Shown here piece after piece: positions 1 through 9,646 of a DNA stretch of 64,000 bases. The stretch is from CALMEH01 sp964548225 (GTDB lineage: Bacteria; Acidobacteriota; Blastocatellia; Pyrinomonadales; Pyrinomonadaceae). Within the stretch, counting starts at the first letter, position 1. Each line of letters opens with the position of its first letter. The notes under the pieces were generated by a model. It was given only the letters and a program-made list of their open reading frames with translations, had not been told where the DNA came from and ran no database searches. Where the stretch lies: positions 26,607 through 90,606 of the forward strand of contig CAZJQP010000007.1 of assembly GCA_964548225.1 (NCBI GenBank), given 5' to 3'. The position numbers and the translations under genes were made by a program.

Positions 1-1
1 T

Positions 2-457
2 GTGCTTTGTTTGTTCCGTCTGCAAACCGTCAATACTTTCAGAGGCGAATCTTTTACGCATCTGCCCTTAAAAGTCGTGCGGCTTGCCAAAGACACTTCC
101 GATGATTTTCGTTCGAGTCATAAAATTTATGACAGCAATGACACGGACAAAACATTTCATCACGAACTCGGACATTGTTTGAATCAACTTCATATCAAAG
201 CTCTTTTTGGCGACGATAAATGTATTTTCGATGACATAAACGCCGACGATTGCTACGACACTCCGGCAGGAATGGAAGAAAATATTATGGGCAGAGGAAC
301 GGCTATGGATATTGTCAACGCCAAGCCTTGGCTCGAACGCATCGAAAAACACACGGACGTTTCAAAAGTTAAATGGACTGTTACCAAAGGCACGGATTTA
401 CCGCCGCGAACAATGCCGCTCGGATTCAAAGGCGGACTTTTGCCCGATTATTGGTAA
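2..457 (+). CDS. C-terminal part of a metzincin-type metalloprotease
   Basis: Only the last ~150 codons are in the window; the frame is open at the left edge, so the GTG at position 2 is probably internal. The sequence shows HELGHCLNQLH (residues 54-64), the HExxHxxxxxH zinc site of metzincins, and a later NIMGRGTAM (about 94-102) that could be the Met-turn. Such enzymes are usually secreted endopeptidases, but the signal peptide would lie outside the window. It converges on the alpha-2-macroglobulin gene, a family of protease traps. The class is well supported by the motif; the substrate and exact family are unknown. Confidence 0.7.
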   Translation: MLCLFRLQTVNTFRGESFTHLPLKVVRLAKDTSDDFRSSHKIYDSNDTDKTFHHELGHCLNQLHIKALFGDDKCIFDDINADDCYDTPAGMEENIMGRGTAMDIVNAKPWLERIEKHTDVSKVKWTVTKGTDLPPRTMPLGFKGGLLPDYW

Positions 458-498
458 AAAAAAAGCGGAAACGACATTTTCAGCCGCTTCCGCTTTTT
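458..498. terminator. Bidirectional terminator between convergent genes
   Basis: AAAAAGCGGAA (460-470) pairs with TTCCGCTTTTT (488-498), giving A/T runs on both sides. It lies between the stop of the metalloprotease and the stop of the minus-strand alpha-2-macroglobulin gene and can serve both. Confidence 0.8.
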
Positions 499-506
499 CA
501 GTTAAT

Positions 507-3500
507 TTATTCGACGTTCACGAAATCCGTTCCGCTTCTGCCGAAGGTTTCAGGATGATACATTTCCTCAGCCTTCGCGGGCGGCACAACGAATTGTCCG
601 GGCGTTGTCGCGCGGGCAACGTAGCTGTAATTATAAACGCCTTCCCAGAGAAGCGATGAAAATGCTTCGGCGCGTTCGTCGCGGAAGTTTTGGTGTTCAA
701 ACCAATTCTGCCGCCACCACCACGAACCGTAATAGCCGCGTGAATATTGCTCGACAACCGATGTGTTTTGCGTATCGGACGGAATTTGTTCCGTAACTGC
801 CAAAGCCGGATTCAAGATTTCCAAACCTGCGGGCAAATTATCAACCAAAGCAACGTGATAACGCCGCGCTTGAGCAACCATCGTCAGACGCACACGAACT
901 CTTGCGCCGGATTTGATTGTCCAAGTTCCGTCGGCGTTTTGTTTCACGTCGTCGGCATTGTCAACGGCTTCGTATTTCCGCAAAACCGTAAATCCGTAGT
1001 CCGCCGGAGCGAGTTTTAGATTTGTCGGTGCGTATTTCATTCCGATTCGATAATACAAACGTCCCGCGCCTTGTTTATCCAAAATCAGATTCGACGTTCC
1101 GCCTTGTTCGGTCAAATAAGACATCGGAATATTCAACTGATTCGAGTCAATCGAACGACCTTTGAAAATTTGTTCTCCCGCGTATGTATTTCCGAGCCAA
1201 ACTTTCGTTACAAAATCGGGCGTAACCTTTTCGAAAGCGTTGAAATATTTATCCAAAGCCAACAAAATAAAGACATTTTCCTGCGTGTTCGACCACGCGC
1301 CTTTCGTGCGATGATCGAGCAGACCGCGAACCATTTTCGGAATAATGTCGTTGTTTTTGTCGGCTTTAATTAACGCTTCGAGCAAAACGCCGTCCGCACG
1401 ACGATTTGAATACATAATCAGCCACGCATTGTCGCCGTAATCGGTTACGAAATTGGCGGTCGCGGCAGTTTCCGTTGTGCGATTCATCAAAAATCGTTTG
1501 ATGCTTTCGACTTCAACCGTTGAATTTTTATCATTCGCCAAGACCGAAAGAATCCAGCCGATTGCTTCAAACGGAAGTTTTTCGAGCGTCGCTTCTTGCA
1601 AAAGTTTCTTCGCTTTTGCAGTGTCTTTATCGCCCATCATATCGCGGATGTAAAGCGCGTAAGCCGAAATTGTCCAACGAACTTGCGGCGATTTTCTGTG
1701 CCATTCGTCAAATTTGCTTTCGACATTTTTCAAGTAAGGCTTAACCTTATTCAGCATTTCGTCCGGCACTTTGTAGCCTTTCTGTTTCGCCAACGCGAGC
1801 GCGTGAGCGACGTGAACGGTCAAAAACGGATATTCATAGCGTTCGCGGTCTTTCTTCCAAAGCCCGAAACTTCCGTCGTCGCGTTGGCGCGATTGCAAAA
1901 TTTTGATGTCTTTTTCAAAGTTTTTCTGCAAAGCGTCAGCCGTCGGCATATCCTTCGATTTGAACGCCGTCAAAACATCGCGCAAAGCGGCAATCGAAAT
2001 CATCCGCGAAGAAATCTGCTCGGAACATTCATACGGATACCGATAAAGATAAATAAACGCATCGGTCAATTCTTGCAACTGAGTCGAAGAAGTCGTAACT
2101 TCCAAACCGCCGAATTGCGGATAAACATCGCCGGGAGTTTGCACAGGTTGGAAAACCGCGCCGTTTGCATCGGTCGTGCCGTAAGTCGCAAACGCTTCGG
2201 TCGTCGCGGGTGTCCAAACAGGCAATGAAATTTCCGCAGAATCGGCAAATTTGCCCGAAGTTACGGCGAATTGAAAACGCGCCGTGCCAGCTTTTTCAGC
2301 CGAAACCGGAAAACGAACTTCGATGCGTTCGTTGGCTTTGACGATGACTCGTTTGCCTTTTTCACCTGTCAAAACCGCGTTCGTCGCACGAATCGCCACA
2401 TCAACCGGCATATCTTTGTCGGTTTGATTTTGAATGACGACCGGAAGCTCGATTTTGTCGCCGAAATTCATAAATCTCGGCGCACTTGGGCGAACCATCA
2501 AAGGTTGTTTCGCCGTAATGTCCGACTCGGTTTTGCCGAAACGCTTTCCGCTATCAACCGAAATCGCCGTTACGCGATAACGAGTCAGATTGTCGGGCAA
2601 TTTGATATTGACGACCGCTTTTCCGCTTGAATCGGTTTTCACCGAAGGCGCAAAAACTGCCAAAGCGTCAAAGTTTTGGCGAAGATTTATCGGCGTGTTG
2701 GTGTTGCCACTGTCGCTTTTTTCTTCATCCGCAACCATTTCTGCCATCATCGGAGCATTGTTGTCGGCATCTTTAGACTTCATCGCTGCCGTTGGTTTTG
2801 CCATTTCTTGTCTGACAGAACGATTTGCGCCGCCTGAAAGAGTTGTAGTATTTGATGCAACTACATTTTGCTCATTCTGACGCTTTGCCACGTCGAGCGG
2901 ATTTGCCAACAAAATATCTTTTCGCAAGTGAAAATCGCGCACTCCGTTGCCACGCGCCGTGTAGAAATACGACAGCGGATTGGCGATGCTGTAACCCGAA
3001 AGCGCAAGCACGGATTCATCAACCACGACAACTGCAACCTCTGAATTTGCCACAGGTTCGCCGTTTTTGTCCGTTACCGCGACATTAACCTTCGTCTCGC
3101 CACCGGGCGCAAGAGTTTTCTCTTGCGGCTCGGCAGTTACGGTTAATTGACGCGAAGCCGTTGAAATCGAGAGATTGATTTGTCCTGTCGCAAACGCCGG
3201 ACGTTTCGATAATTTCTCGTCCAATTCGCCTGCGTCATTCGTCCGCGCCGCCGCGCCAACTAAATCAACTTGCGCGTAAATATTCGGCAGATATTTTTCT
3301 TCGAGCGGAATTTTCAGAACGATTGACGAATCTTTTATCGTAAATCTTTCGGTTTTAACGATTCCGTCGCGTCTGAGCGTGAGAACGCCTTCCGCATTCG
3401 GAAACGGCGACATTACGAGCAATTCGGCAATTTCGCCCGAATTATATTCTTTTTTGTTCGGAATAATCTGCGCTTCTTCCTGTTCGACATTGCGTTTCGG

Positions 3501-6500
3501 CTGGACTTTTCCACCCGCCACCCAAACAGTGATTTCGGTTTCGTTGACACGCTCTTTGTCGTCCATCACGCGAGCCGTAATCGTATAACGTCCGCCTTGT
3601 TTCGCGGGAAAAACGCATTTTTGCATCGTCGCCGCCGATTTTATGTTGCAGGTTTGCTCATCAACAACTTTTTCAATCCAACTTCCCTTTTCAAACGTCC
3701 AATCCTTCAAAACCGCTGTAATTTCAACGTCTTTATCTGCCAAAAGATTTCCGTCAATATCCGAGACGATTGATTCGACATTGATATTTTCGCCTTTTTG
3801 GACAAAATAACGCGGAATTTTCAAACCGACATAAACGCTCGAAGGATGAACCAAAAGATTTGTCGTCGAAGCCCAAGTTTGCCGATTAACATCTTGAACC
3901 GAAGCCGAAGCCGAAACCGAATAAGGTCGGGCAGGTTTGACCGATTCAAAATCAATTTTCAAAATATGCTTGCCGCTCGCGTCGGTTAAACCTTTGAAGC
4001 TCTGATAGGTTGTATTCGCATAATCCTCCGAATAATATCTCCACCAAGGAACAAATGTTCCGAACGTAAAATCTCCGCGATTAGGCGGCGTGTAATTCGT
4101 TGGCGTGGCGCGAACATTCCAATTTGTATCGGCATTTGCCAATCCGCCGCCCGCGTAATATTTCGCTTCGACCGAAACTTTTGCCGATTCTTTCACAAAA
4201 TACGGTGCTTCCGTTTCATTTCGCGCTTTTACTTCAAATTCGGGGCGGCGAAATTCCTGTATTTGAAATTGATGTCCGTAACTTCCGCCGTAAATACTGC
4301 TGTTTGTTGACAAATCTACACGCGCATAACCTAAATTAGCGTTATCGGGCAATTTGAATTTGAAATCAAACGCGCCGAAAGCATTCAAATTTGCCGTTCC
4401 TTTTCCGATTTCGTTGCCACGCGGGTCTTTCACCGAATAAGTTAATCCGTTTGCTTTATCACCGAGCGGCTGAACATCGCCCAATTTTCCGCCCGTTACA
4501 ATTCGGATATAACCTTTCACCGCAACTTCTTCTTTCGGGCGATACATTTTTCTATCGTCAAACACGAACCAGCGAAGCGAATCGTATTCGGGACGCTTAA
4601 ACCAACTGCCCGAATCTTGCCAGTAATAATCTGTATTTTCCGGCAAAAACGCAACGTCTTTTCCCTTTCGCGCAATCAAAAGATTTTGCTGATTTGCACC
4701 CGCGTCCGGCAAAGGCAGACGCAAAATGCCGTTTTCGGTCGTCAAACTCGTTTTCGCTTCTGAAATTGTTTCAGCCGTCGAAACATCGCCGTTTTCGTCT
4801 ATCGTTTCGGTATTTTCAACCGAATCGGCGGAAGGTCCGAAACTTTTTATCCAATTCCAAGCCATTTCAAAAAATCCTTCTTCACTGCTGACTGTTGACT
4901 GCTGACTGCTGACTGCTTTCCCGTTCGGATAAATCGAAAGGTCAACACCTGAAAGCGGTTTTCCGGTCTTTAAATCAGTTGCAAAACCGACTAATTCCTG
5001 ATTATCAACAAACGCATCAAGTCCGATTTGTGTTGCTTGAACCCAAGTAAAAATGCGCGTTCGGTCATATTTATCGCGCCGAATTGTCGGTTCGATGTCA
5101 ACAATCGCATTGCCGAAACCGCCAACCAAAACACCCGACAAATCAATTCGCGTTTCAACCATTTCATCGGCTTTCTTTTCAATATTTACAATTCTGTCTG
5201 AAACCAATCTGCCCGGAATTTGCGGTTTTTTTGTGTCGTCATCGTAATTAATGCGGCGAACGTATTGTTGAAATTGCGACCAATCTTCGGGTTTGACTTG
5301 ATAAACACGAACTTTTACGCTCGGCATATTCGTCGAATAAATCGAATACGAAGGCGCGGCTGTCGGGTCAATTACGGCAAACGTGCCGCCTTGCGAATAA
5401 AGACTCGTCGGTGCAGTTCCGACCGTAATCGTCGCCGTTGCGGGCGTTCCGAGTTTTTGTTCATAAACGTCCGGCAACGCACCGTCAACCGTAACCTTAT
5501 AAGTCGTTTTTCCTTTTTTGTAGCCTTGAATATAAACGTAATTTCCGCTCGGATAAATGCTCAAACCTTCGACCGCAGGTTCGATTTTTATCATTTCTTT
5601 CGTAAATTTCGATGCTTCAATCGGATTTGAAAACTGTAAATACCAAGTTTCAAACGGCGAACAATTTTTGTTGCTCTGATAACTGCACCAGCCGCCGACA
5701 AATTTCATCGCACCAAAAGTTCTAAATGAGAAACCTTGATCTTTTGCGGTCGTAATCGGACCTTCGGCAGACGGCGTGCCTTTCGGAAATGTAACCGAAA
5801 TCGCCGAATCAGCCGGAAGTGCGTTTTCAGTCAAGCCATCAGAATTTAAAGCGCGAAAAGCCAACCAACGCTTCGGTTGCGCTTGCTTGGCGTAATATGA
5901 AATCGAAGGATCTTTGTCAATTTCTTCCTGTGTTGCGAGGCGAACTTTTAAAGGTTTTCCGCCGCCTACAACTTTCATTGTTTGCAAAACCGCTTCCGCA
6001 TTTATCTCTTGGTCAAATGATGCAAACATCAACGCATCGCGCCGTGTTACTTGATTTGCGGGAATCATCTGCTCGACTTTCGGCGGCGGCGTGGTAAATG
6101 TCCAAACGACATCTTTTTGCAAAACTTGTCCGGTCGCGGCTTTTGTTCCTGCCGGAACGCGAATGGTAAATTTGGTCGCCATCGGAAAGCGTTTCGTCGT
6201 GTCGAACATCAAGGTTTTCGTCCCCAACCAACGCCATTTTCCTTCGACAGACGGCGACATCTCAACAGGAACGGTTTTCGCCGCTTCTTCCTGCGAAGTT
6301 ACGGCAACCATCGGTTGCGAAAAAGTTACGGACAAATCGGGCGCAAGCGGAACTTCGCCTTCGGGCGAGAATCGCAAAACTTCCAATGTCTGTTTTTCCT
6401 GCTGAACCGTCGGATTTCTTTCTTCATCGGACGGAAATTTTACCGGAACTTTATTGCCCGTTTTCGGCGCGGGTAAAGTGCCGATACGTTTGGCAAATTC

Positions 6501-6782
6501 GGTCTTATCGTCTGCATCGGCTTTAATTTCCGGCAACCGATTCAGTAGTTTCGACGTATCGCCATCTGACAACGCATCGCCTTTGACCGGCTCTTGTTTC
6601 GTGCGTTTTTCCGCGCCTTCTTCGCCTTCCGAAAGACGAAACTGCAATCCGTTCGGTAAATTCTGGTTCATATTTTGTGTAATGACTTTGCCGCGTGTCT
6701 GTGCGTTCGTTTGCACAATCACGGGAGAAAACATTCCGATATAAATAACGCAAATCAATAAAAAAGAAATCGTTTGTCGCAT
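507..6782 (-). CDS. Large secreted alpha-2-macroglobulin family protein
   Basis: A 2091-residue protein with an N-terminal signal peptide (about residues 1-28, ending near TNAQ). Around residues 130-235 there is an Ig-like domain of the kind placed before bacterial macroglobulins (FSPEGEVPLAPDLSV), followed by long MG/beta-sandwich regions. A thioester motif CSEQ (C1586, E1588, Q1589) matches the CxEQ of thioester-active members; it sits in the alpha-alpha-barrel (TED) region, which continues with repeated helices to about residue 1850. In known members the bait region is cut by a protease and the thioester then captures it. At 2091 residues it is longer than the ~1650-residue E. coli YfhM. 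A seven-base repeat array encodes SSQQSTVSSEE at about residues 625-635. It probably acts in the periplasm or outer envelope. No partner penicillin-binding protein (pbpC) is adjacent. Confidence 0.9.
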   Translation of the reverse strand: MRQTISFLLICVIYIGMFSPVIVQTNAQTRGKVITQNMNQNLPNGLQFRLSEGEEGAEKRTKQEPVKGDALSDGDTSKLLNRLPEIKADADDKTEFAKRIGTLPAPKTGNKVPVKFPSDEERNPTVQQEKQTLEVLRFSPEGEVPLAPDLSVTFSQPMVAVTSQEEAAKTVPVEMSPSVEGKWRWLGTKTLMFDTTKRFPMATKFTIRVPAGTKAATGQVLQKDVVWTFTTPPPKVEQMIPANQVTRRDALMFASFDQEINAEAVLQTMKVVGGGKPLKVRLATQEEIDKDPSISYYAKQAQPKRWLAFRALNSDGLTENALPADSAISVTFPKGTPSAEGPITTAKDQGFSFRTFGAMKFVGGWCSYQSNKNCSPFETWYLQFSNPIEASKFTKEMIKIEPAVEGLSIYPSGNYVYIQGYKKGKTTYKVTVDGALPDVYEQKLGTPATATITVGTAPTSLYSQGGTFAVIDPTAAPSYSIYSTNMPSVKVRVYQVKPEDWSQFQQYVRRINYDDDTKKPQIPGRLVSDRIVNIEKKADEMVETRIDLSGVLVGGFGNAIVDIEPTIRRDKYDRTRIFTWVQATQIGLDAFVDNQELVGFATDLKTGKPLSGVDLSIYPNGKAVSSQQSTVSSEEGFFEMAWNWIKSFGPSADSVENTETIDENGDVSTAETISEAKTSLTTENGILRLPLPDAGANQQNLLIARKGKDVAFLPENTDYYWQDSGSWFKRPEYDSLRWFVFDDRKMYRPKEEVAVKGYIRIVTGGKLGDVQPLGDKANGLTYSVKDPRGNEIGKGTANLNAFGAFDFKFKLPDNANLGYARVDLSTNSSIYGGSYGHQFQIQEFRRPEFEVKARNETEAPYFVKESAKVSVEAKYYAGGGLANADTNWNVRATPTNYTPPNRGDFTFGTFVPWWRYYSEDYANTTYQSFKGLTDASGKHILKIDFESVKPARPYSVSASASVQDVNRQTWASTTNLLVHPSSVYVGLKIPRYFVQKGENINVESIVSDIDGNLLADKDVEITAVLKDWTFEKGSWIEKVVDEQTCNIKSAATMQKCVFPAKQGGRYTITARVMDDKERVNETEITVWVAGGKVQPKRNVEQEEAQIIPNKKEYNSGEIAELLVMSPFPNAEGVLTLRRDGIVKTERFTIKDSSIVLKIPLEEKYLPNIYAQVDLVGAAARTNDAGELDEKLSKRPAFATGQINLSISTASRQLTVTAEPQEKTLAPGGETKVNVAVTDKNGEPVANSEVAVVVVDESVLALSGYSIANPLSYFYTARGNGVRDFHLRKDILLANPLDVAKRQNEQNVVASNTTTLSGGANRSVRQEMAKPTAAMKSKDADNNAPMMAEMVADEEKSDSGNTNTPINLRQNFDALAVFAPSVKTDSSGKAVVNIKLPDNLTRYRVTAISVDSGKRFGKTESDITAKQPLMVRPSAPRFMNFGDKIELPVVIQNQTDKDMPVDVAIRATNAVLTGEKGKRVIVKANERIEVRFPVSAEKAGTARFQFAVTSGKFADSAEISLPVWTPATTEAFATYGTTDANGAVFQPVQTPGDVYPQFGGLEVTTSSTQLQELTDAFIYLYRYPYECSEQISSRMISIAALRDVLTAFKSKDMPTADALQKNFEKDIKILQSRQRDDGSFGLWKKDRERYEYPFLTVHVAHALALAKQKGYKVPDEMLNKVKPYLKNVESKFDEWHRKSPQVRWTISAYALYIRDMMGDKDTAKAKKLLQEATLEKLPFEAIGWILSVLANDKNSTVEVESIKRFLMNRTTETAATANFVTDYGDNAWLIMYSNRRADGVLLEALIKADKNNDIIPKMVRGLLDHRTKGAWSNTQENVFILLALDKYFNAFEKVTPDFVTKVWLGNTYAGEQIFKGRSIDSNQLNIPMSYLTEQGGTSNLILDKQGAGRLYYRIGMKYAPTNLKLAPADYGFTVLRKYEAVDNADDVKQNADGTWTIKSGARVRVRLTMVAQARRYHVALVDNLPAGLEILNPALAVTEQIPSDTQNTSVVEQYSRGYYGSWWWRQNWFEHQNFRDERAEAFSSLLWEGVYNYSYVARATTPGQFVVPPAKAEEMYHPETFGRSGTDFVNVE
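4881..4917. repeat. In-frame 7-bp tandem array inside the macroglobulin gene
   Basis: On the plus strand the unit GACTGCT (one variant GACTGTT) is repeated four to five times. It is read on the minus strand as the low-complexity stretch SSQQSTVSS in a linker-like region. The period is seven, so each added unit would shift the frame; the array length here leaves the frame open. Confidence 0.75.
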
Positions 6783-6821
6783 AATTTTTGTTTAATTTTT
6801 CGATAGCGAATAAATGAATAT

Positions 6822-6902
6822 TTATCCACAGATGAATATAGATGAACACGGATTCTTATCTTTTGATTTTATCTGTGTCCATCTGTGTTTATCTGTGGAT
6901 AA
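6822..6902. repeat. Imperfect 32-bp inverted repeat in the 6783-7286 spacer
   Basis: The arms 6822-6853 and 6871-6902 match at 27 of 32 positions when one is reverse complemented, and are built of short direct repeats (AGATGAA / ATCTGTG). It lies upstream of the macroglobulin start and of pspA, which are divergent. In the rest of the 6783-7286 spacer I see only AT-rich sequence and no convincing promoter. Confidence 0.7.
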
Positions 6903-7286
6903 TAAAAACATTATTTTATAAATTCGATACCTATTTTCCTTCGAGAACGCGAATCGGGGAAAGCGAAGTTTCCGCGCTTATCTTACCTTAATTTTTAATT
7001 TCAAACTAGCTTCGAAAAAATCGGTTGCCTTTTTATGAACGCTGCAGAAATTAAAAACTTGCAACTCTGCGTCGGAAAAATTGACTTTTCCATAATTTGA
7101 AGCATAATTTTGGCATATCAAATTTTTTTTCCCGCTTTTGCGGTTTGATTATTAACTAAATGAGTTTTCCTGTTATACTTGAAATTACGAAAAAAGCGGA
7201 AAATGCAACTTTGCTTTATTTGCTTTCGTTTAGGATTTCGGAAGAAGTTATTGGTAAAATAATTTTTAGGAGAAAATGTAAAGAAA

Positions 7287-8075
7287 ATGGGACTTTGGGC
7301 AAGAATTACGAGAATTTTTCGCGCTTCGACGGGCGCGGCTTTGGACAAGATGGAAAACCCGGAACTCGTGCTTCAGCAAACGATTCGGGATATGCGCGAC
7401 CGCGTGCCGGAACTCAACAATTCCGTCGCGCAAGTGATGGCAACCGAACGGCTTTTGAATAAACAGAAGGAAAATCTTTCAAACCAAGTCGTTGATTTGG
7501 ACTCGAAAATCAAAGCGTCGGTCAAAATGGGACGCGACGACATTGCCACCGCTTATATCGGTCAACTCCAACAAGCGCAGATGGATTTGGAACGCACGAC
7601 CGTCCAAGCCGAACACGCTTCGGTTGCCTCGAAACAAGCATTGAAAGCGCGTGATAATTACGTCTTGAATATGAAAAAGCGCACCGCCGAAGCGATGCAG
7701 CTTATCAGCGCGGCGAAACAAGCCAAATTGCAGGAACAACTCGCGCAAACGATGGAAACCTTCGACATCGGCGACGATGCTTCGACGTTCAACGAAATGC
7801 GCGAAAAAATTGACCGCAGAGTCGCGGCGGCAGAAGCCAAATTGCAACTCGGCTCATCTTCGGTTGACGCGCAAATGCAAGACATCGAACGCGAAGCGAT
7901 GGACATTCAGCTTCAAGATAAACTTTTAGAATATAAACAATCAATGGGAATGCTTGGTTCGGGTTCAAACGCGACAGGCAAACAAATCGGCGCAGGCACG
8001 GAAATGCCCAAAGAAAACGAAGTTCTCGACCAAGTTTTGTTGAATGAAGTAAATCAAAATAATCAGTCGAAATAA
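7287..8075 (+). CDS. pspA: PspA/IM30 (Vipp1-like) membrane-stress protein
   Basis: 262 residues, almost wholly alpha-helical coiled coil. The N-terminus MGLWARITRIFRAS is the typical amphipathic membrane-binding helix of the family, followed by the conserved ALDKMENPELVLQQ region and long heptad-rich helices to about residue 225, then a short flexible tail. Family members bind stressed inner membranes and form ESCRT-III-like rods. A Shine-Dalgarno sequence AGGAG lies about 13 nt upstream of the ATG. The next gene starts 45 nt downstream in the same direction and encodes a membrane-anchored coiled-coil protein, so the two probably form an operon. No pspF, pspB or pspC is present nearby. Confidence 0.93.
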   Translation: MGLWARITRIFRASTGAALDKMENPELVLQQTIRDMRDRVPELNNSVAQVMATERLLNKQKENLSNQVVDLDSKIKASVKMGRDDIATAYIGQLQQAQMDLERTTVQAEHASVASKQALKARDNYVLNMKKRTAEAMQLISAAKQAKLQEQLAQTMETFDIGDDASTFNEMREKIDRRVAAAEAKLQLGSSSVDAQMQDIEREAMDIQLQDKLLEYKQSMGMLGSGSNATGKQIGAGTEMPKENEVLDQVLLNEVNQNNQSK

Positions 8076-8120
8076 ACTAAGGGCAAAACGCAAACGGCAA
8101 AAATAGCATCTACAATATCT

Positions 8121-8969
8121 ATGGCTGATTTAGCAAAAGTTCAGAAAGAAATTACCAGATTTAACACGAAATACGTCAAGGAAGCCGTCAAAGAGCCGGC
8201 GAATTTTTGGGGTTTGGCGGGTTTTGCCGTTGCCGCCGCTTACACGGGAAGTTTTATTCCTTTGCTCGTCGCGCTAATTTGCGAAGCGGTTTATGTCGTC
8301 TTTTTGCCGATGATTCCGGCGTATCGCCAAATTGTCAACACCCGCGAAAAAGAAAGAGTTTTGCAATTAAACAAAGCCAACCGCGATAAATTAATTAAAA
8401 GTTTCACGCCCAGAGAGCGCGAAGCCGTCGAATATCTGCGCTGGCAAAAAGACAAAATTCAGGAAAATTACCACAAATTCACGGGCGCAAAACAACTTCC
8501 GAGCAACCTGACTTCCCTTCATCAACGCTGGGAAGATTTCGTTGATTTGCTCGACGTTTATCGCCGCCGCAAACAACACTTAAAATCAATCAATCGCCAA
8601 GCTGTCCACAACCAACTCGCGCAAGCCTTTCGCGCAATGGAAAACGCGCCGGACGAAAAAACGCGCCGCGTGCAAGAAACCAACGTCGAAATTCTCAAAC
8701 GCCGCTTGGCTTCATTTGACGAATTGGAAAAATCGGTAAAATTGGTCGAAGGACAGCTTCAATCAATCGAAAATTTCTTCGGATATTTAAACGACGAAAT
8801 CGTTACGATGAACACGCCCGAAAAATTCTCGCTTCTCGATTTCGAGCAATTAAGCGATTCAATCGCCATGACCAAACAAATGCTCGACGAAACCAGCGAC
8901 GCAATCGGCGCACTCGACGCGCACAACCGCTCAATGGGTAACTACGAACTTCTGCCCGAAAATCGTTAA
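8121..8969 (+). CDS. Membrane-anchored coiled-coil protein, probable PspA partner
   Basis: 282 residues of unknown family. Two hydrophobic segments (about 29-45 and 46-62, hairpin-like) are followed by a long, charged, helical cytoplasmic part with heptad-like regions (about 75-260). I cannot assign a named domain. The position directly behind pspA and the architecture suggest a membrane anchor or regulator of PspA, as PspB/PspC or LiaF-type proteins are elsewhere, but this is inference. The gene ends before a clear terminator. Confidence 0.75.
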   Translation: MADLAKVQKEITRFNTKYVKEAVKEPANFWGLAGFAVAAAYTGSFIPLLVALICEAVYVVFLPMIPAYRQIVNTREKERVLQLNKANRDKLIKSFTPREREAVEYLRWQKDKIQENYHKFTGAKQLPSNLTSLHQRWEDFVDLLDVYRRRKQHLKSINRQAVHNQLAQAFRAMENAPDEKTRRVQETNVEILKRRLASFDELEKSVKLVEGQLQSIENFFGYLNDEIVTMNTPEKFSLLDFEQLSDSIAMTKQMLDETSDAIGALDAHNRSMGNYELLPENR

Positions 8970-8993
8970 TTTTTTTTACAACCAAAACACTCG

Positions 8994-9025
8994 AAAGGCT
9001 TGAAATCTCAAGCCTTTTTTATTTT
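8994..9025 (+). terminator. Rho-independent terminator of the pspA operon
   Basis: AAAGGCTTGA (8994-9003) and TCAAGCCTTT (9008-9017) form a 10-bp stem with a short loop followed by TTTATTTTT, 25 nt after the stop codon of the coiled-coil gene. Confidence 0.85.
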
Positions 9026-9045
9026 TACAAAATATTTTTAACTAC

Positions 9046-9074
9046 TGGTAAGGTTGCCGATTTTGCGTGGTCTT
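9046..9074. repeat. 29-bp direct repeat, left copy
   Basis: TGGTAAGGTTGCCGATTTTG followed by CGTGGTCTT. It matches 28 of 29 bases of 10150-10178. The copy ends 41 nt before the ATG of the SET gene. It is either a cassette boundary or a shared promoter/operator: the second copy also precedes a gene on the same strand. Confidence 0.85.
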
Positions 9075-9115
9075 AATCTTTTGAGAAGCACACAAGTAAA
9101 AAACTCGAAAACTTT

Positions 9116-9643
9116 ATGATTCACAAATTGAATTGGATTAACACTAAAATCGCACGTTCTTTCAATATTCGTTTAGGGCGTTTTCAAATTGCAGAAAGTG
9201 ATATTTCAAAAGATGAACTTTTAGTCGTCTTTGGCGGACATATATTGACGCTTGAAGAAGTTAATTCTCTGCAACCGGAGATTCAACATTTCCATTATCA
9301 AATCAGCGAAACCCCTAATTTATTTTTTGGTCCGTCAAAGTTTGTCGAACTCGAAAATGGCGAATTCTTCAATCACAGTTGCACGCCGAACAGCGGTTTC
9401 AAAAGCGCGATTCATCTGATTGCGATGCGGGACATTCGCAAAGGCGAGGAGATTACTTTTGATTACGCAATATGTATGACACTTGACGGTTGGAAAATGG
9501 AATGTTCTTGCGAATCTGAAAAATGCCGAAAAATTATCACCGGCGATGATTGGAAAATAGATGAGGTTCAACAAAAATATCACGGCTATTTTCAACCTTA
9601 TATCGAAGATAAAATCTCCCGCTTTGCATCTCAAATCGGGTAA
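9116..9643 (+). CDS. SET-domain protein lysine methyltransferase
   Basis: 175 residues. Visible SET motifs: NHSCTPN (86-92) and EEITFDY (111-117), which in known enzymes form the pseudoknot binding S-adenosylmethionine and the target lysine. They are followed by a post-SET-like zinc cluster with C130, C132 and C137 (CSCESEKC). The family methylates lysines, mostly histones in eukaryotes; the substrates of small bacterial members are mostly unknown. No pre-SET region is present. The next gene starts 3 nt after the stop codon, so both are likely co-transcribed. Both genes lie between the two copies of a 29-bp direct repeat. Confidence 0.88.
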   Translation: MIHKLNWINTKIARSFNIRLGRFQIAESDISKDELLVVFGGHILTLEEVNSLQPEIQHFHYQISETPNLFFGPSKFVELENGEFFNHSCTPNSGFKSAIHLIAMRDIRKGEEITFDYAICMTLDGWKMECSCESEKCRKIITGDDWKIDEVQQKYHGYFQPYIEDKISRFASQIG

Positions 9644-9646
9644 ATT

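Noticed and set aside
507..6782. Plus-strand open frames across the macroglobulin gene
   Set aside because: They are Arg/Phe-rich shadows without motifs or ribosome sites. The same holds for frames opposite cphA, purB, lpxB and the lipoprotein cluster.
7100..7140. Sigma-54 promoter before pspA
   Set aside because: TTGGCATATC resembles the -24 box, but no matching GC box follows at the right distance, and no pspF-like regulator is present.
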